Positions 7,673 through 15,889 of a stretch of 42,300 bases of DNA are shown piece by piece. The translations under genes were made by a program, and so were the position numbers. The number at the start of each line of letters is the position of its first letter. Position 1 is the first letter of the stretch. The DNA is taken from contig CAIUMD010000012.1 in NCBI GenBank assembly GCA_903900155.1, positions 1 to 42,300 of the forward strand, read 5' to 3'. This DNA is from an uncultured Caulobacterales bacterium. Lineage in GTDB: Bacteria > Pseudomonadota > Alphaproteobacteria > Caulobacterales > Caulobacteraceae. A model generated the notes under the pieces. That model saw only the letters and a program-made list of their open reading frames with translations, did no database searches and had not been told where the DNA came from.

Positions 7673-7696
7673 CCAGGCGGCGACTGAGCCGCCTGG
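7673..7696 (+). promoter_or_regulatory. 5'-leader stem-loop of bufA
   Basis: A perfect 9-bp stem CCAGGCGGC / GCCGCCTGG with a GACTGA loop begins within a few bases of the predicted 5' end of the mRNA. A smaller GGTGT/ACACC stem follows before the GAGGAGA ribosome site (7709-7715). A 5'-terminal stem of this kind typically protects mRNA from decay, which would suit a highly made secreted peptide. Confidence 0.65.
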
Positions 7697-7723
7697 TGTG
7701 CAACAACACCGAGGAGAAACCCC

Positions 7724-8008
7724 ATGAACCGCACCGCTACCACCGCCGCCCTCGCCGCCGTCCTGGCCCTGTCGGCCGGCGTCTCGATCGCCGCCGCCGC
7801 CGATCACGGCAAGGCCAAGGCCGACCAGGAAAAGTGCTACGGCGTCGCCAAGGCCGGCGAGAACGACTGCAAGGCCGGCGCTGGCACCTCGTGCGCCGGC
7901 ACCTCGAAGGTCGACTACCAGGGCGACGCCTGGAAGATGGTCAAGAAGGGCGCCTGCGTGACGATCAAGACCCCGAACGGCATGGGTTCGCTGACCCCGA
8001 AGATGTAA
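7724..8008 (+). CDS. bufA1: bufferin precursor peptide, DUF2282 family
   Basis: A 94-residue exported peptide. Residues 1-26 are a signal sequence ending in SIAAAA. The mature part has four cysteines (38, 49, 57, 78) in the DUF2282 pattern EKCYGV, ENDCKAG, SCAGTS and KGAC. In Caulobacter, bufferins are ribosomal peptides whose cysteines are modified by an MNIO enzyme so that the periplasmic product binds copper. The ribosome site is GAGGAGA. It leads an operon behind a SigF promoter, followed by the modifying enzyme, its partner and a DoxX protein. Family membership is clear; the copper role is by homology. Confidence 0.9.
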   Translation: MNRTATTAALAAVLALSAGVSIAAAADHGKAKADQEKCYGVAKAGENDCKAGAGTSCAGTSKVDYQGDAWKMVKKGACVTIKTPNGMGSLTPKM

Positions 8009-8022
8009 GGCGCCTTGAAAAC

Positions 8023-8062
8023 TGTCATCCCGGCCGCAGCGCAGCGGAGAGCCGGGATGACA
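8023..8062. repeat. palindromic repeat between bufA and bufB
   Basis: Arms TGTCATCCCGGC (8023-8034) and GCCGGGATGACA (8051-8062) form a near-perfect 12-bp stem. The outer arms match those of the elements at 15890-16001 and 32802-32895. It sits inside the operon with no T run and could limit read-through or shield bufA mRNA from 3' decay. Confidence 0.8.
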
Positions 8063-8079
8063 AGCTCCAGAGACCCCCG

Positions 8080-8907
8080 ATGATCACCGCCGGCCTCGGC
8101 CTCAAATCCCAGCACTATGCCGACGCGCTCGCGTGCGAGGCCGAGGGCCTGTGGTTCGAGGTTCATCCCGAGAACTACATGTCGGCCGGCGGGCCGCGCC
8201 TCGCCGCGCTGGAAGCCATCCGCGAACGCCGGCCCCTGTCACTGCACGGCGTGGGCCTGTCCCTGGCCGCCGACGCCGACCCGGATCCCGACCACCTGGC
8301 AGCCCTGAAGCGCCTGATCGATCGGTTCGAGCCCTTCGTGGTCTCCGAGCACCTGGCCTGGTCGACGCATCGCGGCGCACACCAGCCCGACCTGCTGCCC
8401 TTTCCCCGCACCCACGCAGCCCTGGCCCGCATCGCCGGCAATATCGGCCGCACGCAGGACGCCCTGGGCCGCCGCGTGCTGATCGAGAACCCGTCGCTCT
8501 ACCTGCCCCTGGCCGGCCACGACCTGGACGAGGTCGAGTTCCTGAACACCCTGGTCACCCAGACCGGCTGCGGCCTGCTGGTCGACGTCAACAACGTCTT
8601 CGTCAGCGCCAGCAACCTGGGCTACGCGCCCGAGGCCTATCTGGACGCCCTTCCCGCCGAGGCGATCGGCGAGATCCACCTGGCCGGCCATGGCGCCGAC
8701 GCCGGCGGCTCTGCTCTGCTGATCGACACCCACGGCGCGCCGGTGGCCGAGGCCGTCTGGGCGCTCTATCGCCGCCTGATCCGCCGCGTCGGCCCGCGCC
8801 CGACGCTGATCGAACGCGACGACGACATTCCCGCCTTCGTCACGCTGATGGCCGAGCGCGACCGCGCCGCCGCCGAGCTCTCCGCGGTGGAGACCGTCCA
8901 TGCCTGA
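8080..8907 (+). CDS. bufB1: MNIO-family (DUF692) bufferin-modifying enzyme
   Basis: A 275-residue TIM-barrel multinuclear non-heme iron oxidase. Family motifs with the His, Asp, Glu and Asn metal ligands are visible as FEVHPENY, SLHGVGLSL, SEHLAWS, LIENPSLYL, VDVNNVF and EIHLAGH, with LIERDD near the end. These enzymes oxidise cysteine side chains of precursor peptides. The frame is open far upstream, but ATG 8080 gives the family N-terminus MITAGLGLKSQHY. Its last 8 bases overlap the next gene. It acts on the DUF2282 peptide by analogy with the characterised Caulobacter cluster. Confidence 0.92.
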   Translation: MITAGLGLKSQHYADALACEAEGLWFEVHPENYMSAGGPRLAALEAIRERRPLSLHGVGLSLAADADPDPDHLAALKRLIDRFEPFVVSEHLAWSTHRGAHQPDLLPFPRTHAALARIAGNIGRTQDALGRRVLIENPSLYLPLAGHDLDEVEFLNTLVTQTGCGLLVDVNNVFVSASNLGYAPEAYLDALPAEAIGEIHLAGHGADAGGSALLIDTHGAPVAEAVWALYRRLIRRVGPRPTLIERDDDIPAFVTLMAERDRAAAELSAVETVHA

Positions 8908-9652
8908 GCTGCTGGGCTTCCAGGACGCCTTCGTGGCCGCCCTCGCCGGCAACCCCTCGGCCCTGTCGCCCTGGCTCGCGCCGGGTGAAGGACAGGCCGG
9001 CCTGTCGGTCTATCGCAACACCATCGCCAAGGGCTGTGTCGACGCCCTGGCCGCCAATTTCCCGACCGTGCTGTCGATGGTCGGCGAGGACTGGTTCCGC
9101 GCCGCCGCCGCCCTGTTCGCCCGCGAGGCCCCGCCGGCCAGCGCCGCCCTGCTGGACTATGGCGAGACCTTCCCCGTCTGGCTGGAACGCTTTCCGCCCG
9201 CCGACGATACGCCGTATCTGGCCGGGATCGCCCACCTGGACCGCCTGTGGACCGAGGCCCTGTTCGCCGCCGAGGCGCCCGTCCTGACCGCCGAGGCGCT
9301 GGCCGCCCTGGCGCCCGAGACGCTCGCCGAGACCAACCTGCGCCTGCATCCCAGCGTCCGCTTCGCCAGCTTCGAGGCCGGCCTGCCAAGCCTGTGGATC
9401 GCCGCCCGCGAAGGGGGTGAGGACCTGGAACTGTCCGACCAGCCCGAGACGCTCCTGCTGGTTCGCGACAAGGGCGCGGTCCTGCATCGTGTGATCGGCG
9501 GCGCTGAAACCGCCTTCCTGCGCGCCTGCCGCGATGGCCTCAGTTCGGCGCAAGCCGCCGGCCGCGCCTTCGAGGCCGATCCCGATGTCCAGCTTGCCCC
9601 ACTCTTCGCCGCCCTGATCGCCCAGGGCGTCTTCATGGAAGCCGCTCGATGA
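8900..9652 (+). CDS. bufC1: DUF2063 bufferin partner protein
   Basis: A 250-residue cytoplasmic protein of the DUF2063 family, routinely encoded next to MNIO enzymes and thought to deliver the precursor peptide to them. The N-terminal domain (about 1-95) carries [33 protein letters not shown] and [12 protein letters not shown], the typical DUF2063 helices. The C-terminal half (from about 130) with [15 protein letters not shown] is a winged-helix-like recognition region in related proteins. It overlaps bufB by 8 bases and the DoxX gene by 4 (ATGA), so the three are translationally linked. Confidence 0.9.
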   Translation: MPELLGFQDAFVAALAGNPSALSPWLAPGEGQAGLSVYRNTIAKGCVDALAANFPTVLSMVGEDWFRAAAALFAREAPPASAALLDYGETFPVWLERFPPADDTPYLAGIAHLDRLWTEALFAAEAPVLTAEALAALAPETLAETNLRLHPSVRFASFEAGLPSLWIAAREGGEDLELSDQPETLLLVRDKGAVLHRVIGGAETAFLRACRDGLSSAQAAGRAFEADPDVQLAPLFAALIAQGVFMEAAR

Positions 9653-10095
9653 CCGCCCTGACGCTCCGCGCCCCGCTCGACGCCTTCGCCCAGACCGCCC
9701 GCAAGCTGCTGAGCGAGGATGTCCTGGCCCTGGTCACCCGTTTCGGCGTGGCCGCGATCTTCTTCCAGTCGGGCCGCACCAAGGTCGACGGCTTCCTGCA
9801 CATCACCGACGGCACCTACGCCCTGTTCGAGAGCGAGTACCACGTGCCGCTGCTGTCGCCGGTGGTGGCCGCGCATATGGCGACCTATGCCGAGCACCTG
9901 TTCTCGGTGCTGCTGGTGGTGGGCCTGTTCACGCGACTTTCCGCGCTCGCCTTCCTGGGCATGACCGCGGTCATCGAGATCTTCGTCTATCCCGACGCCT
10001 GGCCGACCCACCTGTCGTGGGCGGGCCTCTTGCTGTTCCTGATCGCCCGCGGCGGCGGGACCTTCAGCCTGGATCGCCTGCTGAAGATCCCCTAA
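9649..10095 (+). CDS. DoxX-family membrane protein of the bufferin operon
   Basis: A 148-residue inner-membrane protein with about four hydrophobic helices. DoxX-family features include [39 protein letters not shown] and [20 protein letters not shown]. It begins at ATG 9649, overlapping the preceding stop in ATGA. DoxX proteins are common in MNIO/DUF2282 operons, where the exact role is unsettled; redox support at the membrane is one idea. No terminator is evident before the convergent gene 3 bases away. Confidence 0.88.
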   Translation: MTALTLRAPLDAFAQTARKLLSEDVLALVTRFGVAAIFFQSGRTKVDGFLHITDGTYALFESEYHVPLLSPVVAAHMATYAEHLFSVLLVVGLFTRLSALAFLGMTAVIEIFVYPDAWPTHLSWAGLLLFLIARGGGTFSLDRLLKIP

Positions 10096-10098
10096 CGC

Positions 10099-10677
10099 CT
10101 AGTGGATCGTCGGCATGCGCGGCGCCGGACGCCGCCACAGCTGCGCCGTCAGGGCGTTGGCGATGCCCACCCAGCCGAGGTCGGGGGCCACGCCGCCGCC
10201 GACCTTGCGGGCCTCGATCGCATAGGCCGCTGAAGCCGCCAGCGAGGCCGTCGCCGCGCCCAGCTGGCCGCCGACGCGCTTGGCGCCCAGGCCCAGCCAC
10301 AGGGCGTTGAAGCCCTGCACCAAGCTCCAGATGGTCAAGGCCCGCGTGCGCGCCGGGCTGGACGGCGCATTCCAGGTGCGCAGGCCCGACAGGGTCATGG
10401 CGATGAACAGCGGCGGCAGCAGCAGGCTGGTCAGCGGCTTGGGCTGATGAGCCACCGGCTCGTGCATCTCGGCGAACTCGACCGCGTACATCTCGTCGTC
10501 CAGCACGCGTTCGTGACGACGGCCCATCATCAGGGCCGCGACGATGGCGCCGCCGGCCAGGGCCGCGCCCATCGCGACCTGCGCCGCCGGATGGACCCCG
10601 CCCTCCCGCCGATCAAGCTCGAACGCCTCGCGACCGGCCGTGGCGCGCTCACGCGACTTTCCATTGGCGATATGCAT
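10099..10677 (-). CDS. TspO/MBR-related membrane protein
   Basis: A 192-residue protein. The N-terminal 25-30 residues are hydrophilic, and five hydrophobic stretches follow. The segment with RTWNAPSSPARTRALTIWSLVQG and the C-terminal PDLGWVGIANALTAQLWRR resemble TspO helices 2 and 5 (WXPP-type entry and YLGWVXFATALN). TspO proteins bind tetrapyrroles and act in stress signalling. The match is remote and tryptophan content is low for the family, so the function is tentative. ATG 10677 follows a GAGGGAG ribosome site. It converges on the bufferin operon with 3 bases between stops. Confidence 0.6.
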   Translation of the reverse strand: MHIANGKSRERATAGREAFELDRREGGVHPAAQVAMGAALAGGAIVAALMMGRRHERVLDDEMYAVEFAEMHEPVAHQPKPLTSLLLPPLFIAMTLSGLRTWNAPSSPARTRALTIWSLVQGFNALWLGLGAKRVGGQLGAATASLAASAAYAIEARKVGGGVAPDLGWVGIANALTAQLWRRPAPRMPTIH

Positions 10678-11076
10678 GGCGGGACTCCCTCGTGAACTCG
10701 CAAGGTCAAACAGCCCAGCTGAGCCTTGGTTCCAGCTTGAGCAGAGCCTGATGCGCATGATGGCCTGATCTTCGCCCGACGCCACCTTAAAAGGCCCCTT
10801 AGGTGTCGGGAGCACGACTTCCACGCGAGACAACCCAGGCCTGATCTATCCTAAAGTCTCGTGCGACCGGATGACGCGTTAAGGAAAACGACCCGTTTAG
10901 AACGAGATATCATCTTATTGTTTTTACATATATTTTTTCGATACCGGGATTTTTGAAATTCAACCTCGAGCTTCACCGCGTTAAGGCTCTCTTGAACTTC
11001 CGGGCGCAACTTTTCGCCGAAGCGTGAGATGCAGGCGTCGCCAAGGTGGTGACCTCACGCGGCAGGGAAAACGCCG
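10678..11076. promoter_or_regulatory. intergenic regulatory region between divergent tspO-like and chemoreceptor genes
   Basis: This 399-base gap has no convincing gene. Its central part, about 10905-10970, is markedly AT-rich for this genome (TTGTTTTTACATATATTTTTT). TTAA-N7-TTGA at 10981-10995 is one base from the CtrA box TTAA-N7-TTAA and lies about 80 bases before the chemoreceptor start. These suggest a promoter with a bound regulator, but no specific sigma motif is certain. Confidence 0.4.
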
Positions 11077-12489
11077 ATGTCCTTCTTCCGGACGCGCCAC
11101 GACGACAGCAAGGCCACGAACCAGACCGCCGAGATGGGGGCGATCATCGCCGCCATCCACCGCAGTCAGGCGGTCATCGAATTCAATCTCGACGGCACGA
11201 TCATCACAGCCAACGAGAACTTCCTTAACACGCTGGGCTACTGCCTGAACGAGATCCAGGGTCGCCACCACAGCATGTTCGTCGAGGCCGACTACGCCAA
11301 GAGCGGTGAGTACCGCGACTTCTGGCGTCGCCTGAACAGCGGCGAGTTCTTCTCCGACAAGTTCAAGCGCGTCGGCAAGGGCAACCAGGAGATCTGGATC
11401 CAGGCCTCCTACAATCCGCTGTTCGACAAGAACGGCAAGCCGATCAAGGTCGTGAAGTTCGCCTCGGACATCACCGCCGTCGAACTGGAGCGCGCCGCCG
11501 CCGAGGCCGCCCGCAAGAAGGCCGACGAAGACAACAACCTGGTGTCCGTGGTGGCCGAAGGCCTGCGCCGCCTGGCGCGCGGCGACGTCAGCGAACACAT
11601 GACCTCGCTCGTCGATCCGCGCTACGTGCAGATCAAGGCCGACTTCAACACCGCCGTCGACAGCCTGCGCGAGACCGTCTCGATCATCGCCCAGCGCACC
11701 AACACCATGCAGGCCGGCATCGACGAGGTTTCGTACGCCTCGGACGATCTGTCGCGACGCACCGAGCAGCAGGCCGCCAGCCTGGAAGAGACCGCCGCGG
11801 CGCTCGACGAGATCACCGCCACCGTGGTGCGCAGCGCCGAAGGCGCTCGCCGCGCCTCGCAGGCCGCCTCGGCCGCCCGCGTCGACGCCGGCCGCTCGGG
11901 CGAGGTCGTCCAGCAGGCCGTCGCGGCCATGGGCGAGATCGAGAAGTCCTCGGCCCAGATCGGCCAGATCATCGGCGTCATCGACGAGATCGCCTTCCAG
12001 ACCAATCTTCTGGCCCTGAACGCCGGCGTCGAAGCCGCGCGGGCCGGTGAAGCCGGCCGTGGCTTCGCCGTCGTCGCCCAGGAAGTGCGGGCCCTGGCCC
12101 AGCGCTCGGCCGACGCGGCCAAGGAAATCAAGACCCTGATCGCCAACTCGACCGCCCAGGTCGATCGCGGCGTGAAGCTGGTCGGCGAAAGCGGCGCCTC
12201 GCTGGACGGCATCGTCAGCAAGGTCGGCGAGATCGACGGCCTGATCTCCGAGATCGCCCGCTCGGCCCAGGAGCAGGCCACCGGCCTCAACCAGGTCAAC
12301 AGCGCCGTGAACCAGATGGACCAGGTCACCCAGCAGAACGCGGCCATGGTCGAGCAGACCACCGCCGCCGCCGCGAACCTGCGCATCGAGGCGCAAGACC
12401 TGGCCGGGCTGGTGAAGCGCTTCAACACCGGCCAGGACCATTCCCAGGCCGTCGCCCAGAACCGCCGTCCGGGCGCCCGCGCGGCCTAG
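11077..12489 (+). CDS. soluble PAS-domain methyl-accepting chemotaxis protein
   Basis: A 470-residue chemoreceptor without transmembrane segments. A PAS domain occupies about residues 25-130 ([46 protein letters not shown]). A HAMP-like linker ([18 protein letters not shown]) follows. The signalling hairpin carries the conserved tip [42 protein letters not shown] motif around residues 305-345. No NWETF-like C-terminal pentapeptide is present. PAS domains of this type often bind FAD or heme and sense redox or oxygen. It would signal through CheW/CheA arrays in the cytoplasm. Confidence 0.92.
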   Translation: MSFFRTRHDDSKATNQTAEMGAIIAAIHRSQAVIEFNLDGTIITANENFLNTLGYCLNEIQGRHHSMFVEADYAKSGEYRDFWRRLNSGEFFSDKFKRVGKGNQEIWIQASYNPLFDKNGKPIKVVKFASDITAVELERAAAEAARKKADEDNNLVSVVAEGLRRLARGDVSEHMTSLVDPRYVQIKADFNTAVDSLRETVSIIAQRTNTMQAGIDEVSYASDDLSRRTEQQAASLEETAAALDEITATVVRSAEGARRASQAASAARVDAGRSGEVVQQAVAAMGEIEKSSAQIGQIIGVIDEIAFQTNLLALNAGVEAARAGEAGRGFAVVAQEVRALAQRSADAAKEIKTLIANSTAQVDRGVKLVGESGASLDGIVSKVGEIDGLISEIARSAQEQATGLNQVNSAVNQMDQVTQQNAAMVEQTTAAAANLRIEAQDLAGLVKRFNTGQDHSQAVAQNRRPGARAA

Positions 12490-12560
12490 ACCCCTCACGC
12501 CCGGCGGCCAGCCTGGCGGGTGACCGTTCGCCCCGCCAGGCCTTCCGAGATCGAGACTGT

Positions 12561-12646
12561 CCCCGTCCTTCGACAGGCTCAGGATGAGGACTACGGCTAG
12601 GGCCGTTCAGTCGAAAACCTCATCCTGAGCTTGTCGAAGGACGAGG
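12561..12646. repeat. paired inverted intergenic repeat (same family as 2888-2972)
   Basis: Inverted copies at 12561-12590 and 12618-12646 share the CCTTCGAC(A/C)(A/G)GCTCAGGATGAGG core with the pair at 2888-2972. The spacer again holds GGCTAGGGCC. It lies between the convergent chemoreceptor and bfr genes and may end both transcripts. Confidence 0.85.
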
Positions 12647-12658
12647 TTTTCGTAGCGC

Positions 12659-13138
12659 TTACGCCGGCAGTTCGCCCACGGCCGACTGCAGGTAGTTCTG
12701 CTCGCCCAGCGATTTCACCAGGCCCAGCTGCATTTCCAGGAAATCGATGTGCTCCTCGGTGTCGCTGAGGATCACGCGCAGCAGCTCGCGGCTGACATAG
12801 TCGCGGGCCTGTTCGCACTGGATGATGCCGGGGATCAGGGTCTCGCGGCCGGCCAACTCGACCTGCAGGTCGCTGTTCAGGCATTCGGGCACGGTCTCGC
12901 CGATCTTGAGCTTGTGCAGGTCCTGCAGGTTGGGCAGGCCTTCCAGGAACAGGATGCGGTTGATGAGCATGTCGGCATGCTTCATCTCGCCGATGGATTC
13001 GTCGTAGGTGATCTTGCCGAGGCGCTTGAAGCCCCAGTTGTCGTACATCCGCGCGTGCAGGAAGTACTGGTTGACCGCCGTCAGCTCGTTGGTGAGCACC
13101 GCGTTGAGCAGACGGATAATGCTGGGATCGCCCTGCAT
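12659..13138 (-). CDS. bfr: bacterioferritin
   Basis: A 159-residue heme-containing iron-storage protein that assembles into a 24-subunit shell. The start MQGDPSIIRLLNAVLTNELTAVNQYFLHARM is family-typical, with Glu18 of the ferroxidase site. Met52 in KHADMLINRI fits the axial heme ligand, and later ligands lie in SDTEEHIDFLE. Length is standard. A strong AAGGAGG ribosome site precedes ATG 13138. It is downstream of bfd on the same strand across a 165-base gap with short repeats. Confidence 0.97.
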   Translation of the reverse strand: MQGDPSIIRLLNAVLTNELTAVNQYFLHARMYDNWGFKRLGKITYDESIGEMKHADMLINRILFLEGLPNLQDLHKLKIGETVPECLNSDLQVELAGRETLIPGIIQCEQARDYVSRELLRVILSDTEEHIDFLEMQLGLVKSLGEQNYLQSAVGELPA

Positions 13139-13209
13139 GGCGGCCTCCTTAAGGTTCGTTCGTCGGCGGGAACCTGAGGCAAGCCGAAACGGGCTTCAAC
13201 CTGAATGTG

Positions 13210-13333
13210 TGCGAGTGTTTCGCGCTCTCACAGAAATCTATGCGAGTGCTTCGCGATCGCTGCGTTTATTGGCTTTTCGGCGGTTACTCGGCCGCGCCAA
13301 GCTCTATTCTGCTGCGAACGCGAGCGCTTCGCG
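13210..13333. repeat. three copies of a TGCGAGTGCTTCGCG-type repeat
   Basis: Copies are at 13210-13224 (one T variant), 13241-13255 and 13320-13333. The third lies inside bfd and encodes part of its C-terminus (DNREALAF). The other two lie in the bfd-bfr gap. Each is partly self-complementary (GCGA…TCGC). A short stretch after the bfd coding end may have been duplicated downstream. Confidence 0.6.
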
Positions 13334-13489
13334 ATTGTCCTGGATCATCTGGCGCATCTCGCACACGCACTTGGCGCACTGGGCCTGGCAGCCCTTGGAA
13401 CGGAAGATGTCGGCCGGGCGGGTGGCGCCAGCGTCGATGGCGGCGCGCACTTCGCGCTCGCGGATGCCATTACAGTTACAGACGTACAA
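13304..13489 (-). CDS. bfd: bacterioferritin-associated ferredoxin
   Basis: A 61-residue [2Fe-2S] protein that reduces the bacterioferritin core so that stored iron can leave. The cluster motif is visible as MYVCNCNG at the start and GCQAQCAKCVCEM near residue 35-45. The start must be TTG 13489: an in-frame TAG lies six codons upstream and no ATG or GTG occurs before the first cysteine. AGGG is about nine bases upstream. It sits upstream of bfr on the same strand, and a palindromic box 22 bases upstream suggests iron control. Confidence 0.9.
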   Translation of the reverse strand: MYVCNCNGIREREVRAAIDAGATRPADIFRSKGCQAQCAKCVCEMRQMIQDNREALAFAAE

Positions 13490-13510
13490 GGAACGAACGC
13501 CCTACCCGAT

Positions 13511-13525
13511 TGAGTGTCATTCTCA
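13511..13525 (-). promoter_or_regulatory. candidate iron-responsive operator of bfd
   Basis: TGAGAATGACACTCA on the minus strand is an inverted repeat (TGAG…CTCA) resembling Fur/Irr-type boxes. It lies 22 bases upstream of the bfd start. Bfd is normally induced when iron is scarce, which fits. There is no direct proof of which regulator binds. Confidence 0.4.
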
Positions 13526-13652
13526 TCTAGCTCGTCGCGAGAGATTTTGCAACTGACTCTCACTCTGGTTAGCAGCGGCTAGGTGTCGCACACTTTTCTT
13601 CCCGCTTTTCTGCGCAGTCGCGCAGGGGCCCAAATTGGCGTAAGGGCGGCTG

Positions 13653-14294
13653 ATGACGCTTCCCTGCCGCCTCTACCTGATCACCCCGCCCGCCTTGGAC
13701 GACCTGGCCGGGTTCGGTCGCCAGTTGGCCAAGGCCCTGGAAGGCGGCGACGTGGCCGCCCTGCAGATCCGCCTGAAAGACGTCCCCGACGACGTGGTCA
13801 CGGCGGCCGTCGATGTGCTGGCGCCGATCGCCCAGGCCCGCGACGTCGCTGTGATCCTGAACGACCGCCCCGACCTCGCCGCCCGCCTGCCGGTCGACGG
13901 CGTCCATGTCGGACAGTCGGACATGACCTATCGCGACGCGCGCAAGCTGATGGGCCAGCGCATGGTCGGCGTCACCTGCCACGACAGCCGCCACCTGGCC
14001 ATGGAAGCCGCCGAGTCCGGCGCCGACTACGTCGCTTTCGGGGCCTTCTTCCCGACCTCGACCAAGGACGCCCCGACCACCGCCGAACCCGAGATCCTGA
14101 CCATCTGGCAGGAGACGATGGAGGTCCCCTGCGTAGCCATCGGCGGCATCACCGCCGCCAACGCCGCGCCCCTGGCTGCGGCCGGCGCCGACTTCCTGGC
14201 CGTCTCGGCCGGGGTGTGGGCGCACCCGCAAGGCCCCGATGCGGCTGTCGCGGCCCTGAATGCGGCTATCGCCGAGGGCCTCGCCGCGCGCTGA
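13653..14294 (+). CDS. thiE: thiamine phosphate synthase
   Basis: A 213-residue TIM-barrel enzyme that joins the hydroxymethylpyrimidine diphosphate and thiazole phosphate halves of thiamine. Motifs seen are LQIRLKDV (Gln and Arg/Lys of the pyrimidine site), [44 protein letters not shown] and [12 protein letters not shown]. The usual spacing is kept. It stands alone, without other thi genes or a visible TPP riboswitch in its 160-base upstream gap. It could equally belong to the tenI subgroup, but the intact PTSTK loop favours ThiE. Confidence 0.88.
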   Translation: MTLPCRLYLITPPALDDLAGFGRQLAKALEGGDVAALQIRLKDVPDDVVTAAVDVLAPIAQARDVAVILNDRPDLAARLPVDGVHVGQSDMTYRDARKLMGQRMVGVTCHDSRHLAMEAAESGADYVAFGAFFPTSTKDAPTTAEPEILTIWQETMEVPCVAIGGITAANAAPLAAAGADFLAVSAGVWAHPQGPDAAVAALNAAIAEGLAAR

Positions 14295-14380
14295 GCTTCG
14301 AATAACAGCGATATTGTGATGCGCTGCACACAGGCATAGCGTCTTCCCCAGCGAACAGCAGGTAAGGGGGAGACGCTGAC

Positions 14381-14803
14381 ATGAAGCGGCTCGTGGTGTG
14401 TTTGCTTAGCGTACCGGTCGTCGCCTTTTCCGGGTTATTCGTTTCAACAGGCGCGACCGCCGAGACCTGGAAGCTGGCTCCGGGCGAGACCAAGACCTAC
14501 TACGATGCGGACTTCACCCGCGTCGACCAGACCAGCGGCCTGATCGTCACCCGCATCGCCGAAGGCAAGGCCAACGGCGCCTACAAGAACTGGCCGGCCA
14601 GCAAGGGGCCGATCCTGGTCTTCGCGCTGGACTGCGCGGCCGACAAGTGGATGGATCTCGGGATGGACTTCGACGGCTCCAAGGGGCTGCCCAAGGGTTG
14701 GCGCAAGGAAGCCAAGATCGAGGACATCTCCGGCGCCGTCGGCAAGGCCGGCAAGTTGGCCTGCGAGACCAAGGACACCTTGCCCAAGGCCGAGCTGCCG
14801 TAG
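14381..14803 (+). CDS. secreted protein of unknown function
   Basis: A 140-residue protein with an N-terminal signal peptide (about 1-27, ending ATA-ET), so likely periplasmic. The mature part is rich in short beta-like stretches, with two cysteines (in ALDCAAD and KLACETK) that may form a disulfide. It has an acidic surface and no catalytic motif I recognise. GGGGGAG is well placed before ATG 14381. It stands alone between thiE and the inositol-monophosphatase gene. I do not recognise a family. Confidence 0.75.
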   Translation: MKRLVVCLLSVPVVAFSGLFVSTGATAETWKLAPGETKTYYDADFTRVDQTSGLIVTRIAEGKANGAYKNWPASKGPILVFALDCAADKWMDLGMDFDGSKGLPKGWRKEAKIEDISGAVGKAGKLACETKDTLPKAELP

Positions 14804-15068
14804 GTCGGCGTCACCAGGCCGTCAGTCCGATCGCGATCCAGCGCATGTCGCCCTCTAAAAGTGGTTTCGAAGGCAGGACGAGACAGGCCCCGCCGACGTG
14901 ACATGGCTTGGCGAAAAAGGCGGTTAAGCCTGTTGAATCAGGCCTATCTTGCCATCGGGCCTGGGGACGACTAGGTTCCGCGCCCGTTCTTTCACACCGT
15001 CGACCTACCGCTCCGCCGCCGGACTTTCCGGCGGGCGTCGACGGCATTTCCTTAGAGGATATCCGCCC

Positions 15069-15869
15069 GTGGCCACGCCTTCCGCCCTCCTGAACGTCAT
15101 GATCGACGCGGCCCGGAAGGCCGCCCGCGGCCTGGCCCGCGACTTCGGCGAAGTCACCGAACTGCAGGTCTCCAAGAAGGGCGCGGCCGATTTCGTCACC
15201 AATTCCGACATCAAGGCCGAACAGACCCTGTTCGAGATCCTGACCAAGGCCCGCCCGGGCTACAGCTTTCTGGGCGAAGAGCGCGGCATGATCGAGGGCA
15301 CCGACAAGACCCACACCTGGATCGTCGACCCGCTGGATGGCACCACCAACTTCATGCACGCCATCCCGCACTTCGCGGTCAACATCGCCCTGCAGCGTGA
15401 AGGCGAAGGCGTCGTGGCCGGCGTCACCTACAACCCGATCACCCACGACCTGTTCTGGGTCGAAAAGGGCAAGGGCGCGTTCCTGGGCGCCGAGAAGCGC
15501 CTGCGCGTCGCCGCCCGTCGTCACCTGGACGAGAGCATCCTGGCCACCGGCGTCCCCTTCGCCGGCAAGCCGGGCCACGGCCAGTTCCTGAAGGAACTGC
15601 ATCAGGTCAGCCAGAAGGTCGCCGGCGTGCGCCGCTTCGGCTCGGCCGCCCTGGACCTGGCCTGGGTCGCCGCTGGCCGCTTCGACGCCTACTGGGAGCG
15701 CAACCTGAACCCGTGGGACATCGCCGCCGGCGTGCTGATGATCCAGGAGTCGGGCGGCAAGGTCACCACGATCGACGAGAACGACCTGGACGTCGTCAAC
15801 GGAAAATCGATCTTGGCCAGCAACCAAGACCTCTATCCGCAGATCCTGGAGCGTCTGCGGGCGGCTTGA
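15069..15869 (+). CDS. suhB: inositol monophosphatase family protein
   Basis: A 266-residue Mg-dependent phosphatase of the IMPase/SuhB family. Metal-site motifs are complete: GEERG, WIVDPLDGTTNFMHAIPHF and the C-terminal WDIAAGVLMIQESGG. ATP13-like FAGKPGHG is also seen. The start is GTG 15069, preceded by AGAGGA at 15053-15058; the frame is open further upstream but without family character. Members hydrolyse inositol 1-phosphate or other sugar phosphates, and SuhB also affects transcription and translation in some bacteria. Without context the substrate is not certain. Confidence 0.9.
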   Translation: MATPSALLNVMIDAARKAARGLARDFGEVTELQVSKKGAADFVTNSDIKAEQTLFEILTKARPGYSFLGEERGMIEGTDKTHTWIVDPLDGTTNFMHAIPHFAVNIALQREGEGVVAGVTYNPITHDLFWVEKGKGAFLGAEKRLRVAARRHLDESILATGVPFAGKPGHGQFLKELHQVSQKVAGVRRFGSAALDLAWVAAGRFDAYWERNLNPWDIAAGVLMIQESGGKVTTIDENDLDVVNGKSILASNQDLYPQILERLRAA

Positions 15870-15889
15870 TAACCGCGTTAAAAGTCAAC

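Noticed and set aside
7606..8079. N-terminal extension of the DUF692 gene
   Set aside because: It overlaps the bufferin promoter and precursor gene in another frame; the family N-terminus begins at 8080.
13653..13700. TPP riboswitch before thiE
   Set aside because: The upstream 160 bases lack the CTGAGA and ACCTGA-type THI-box elements.
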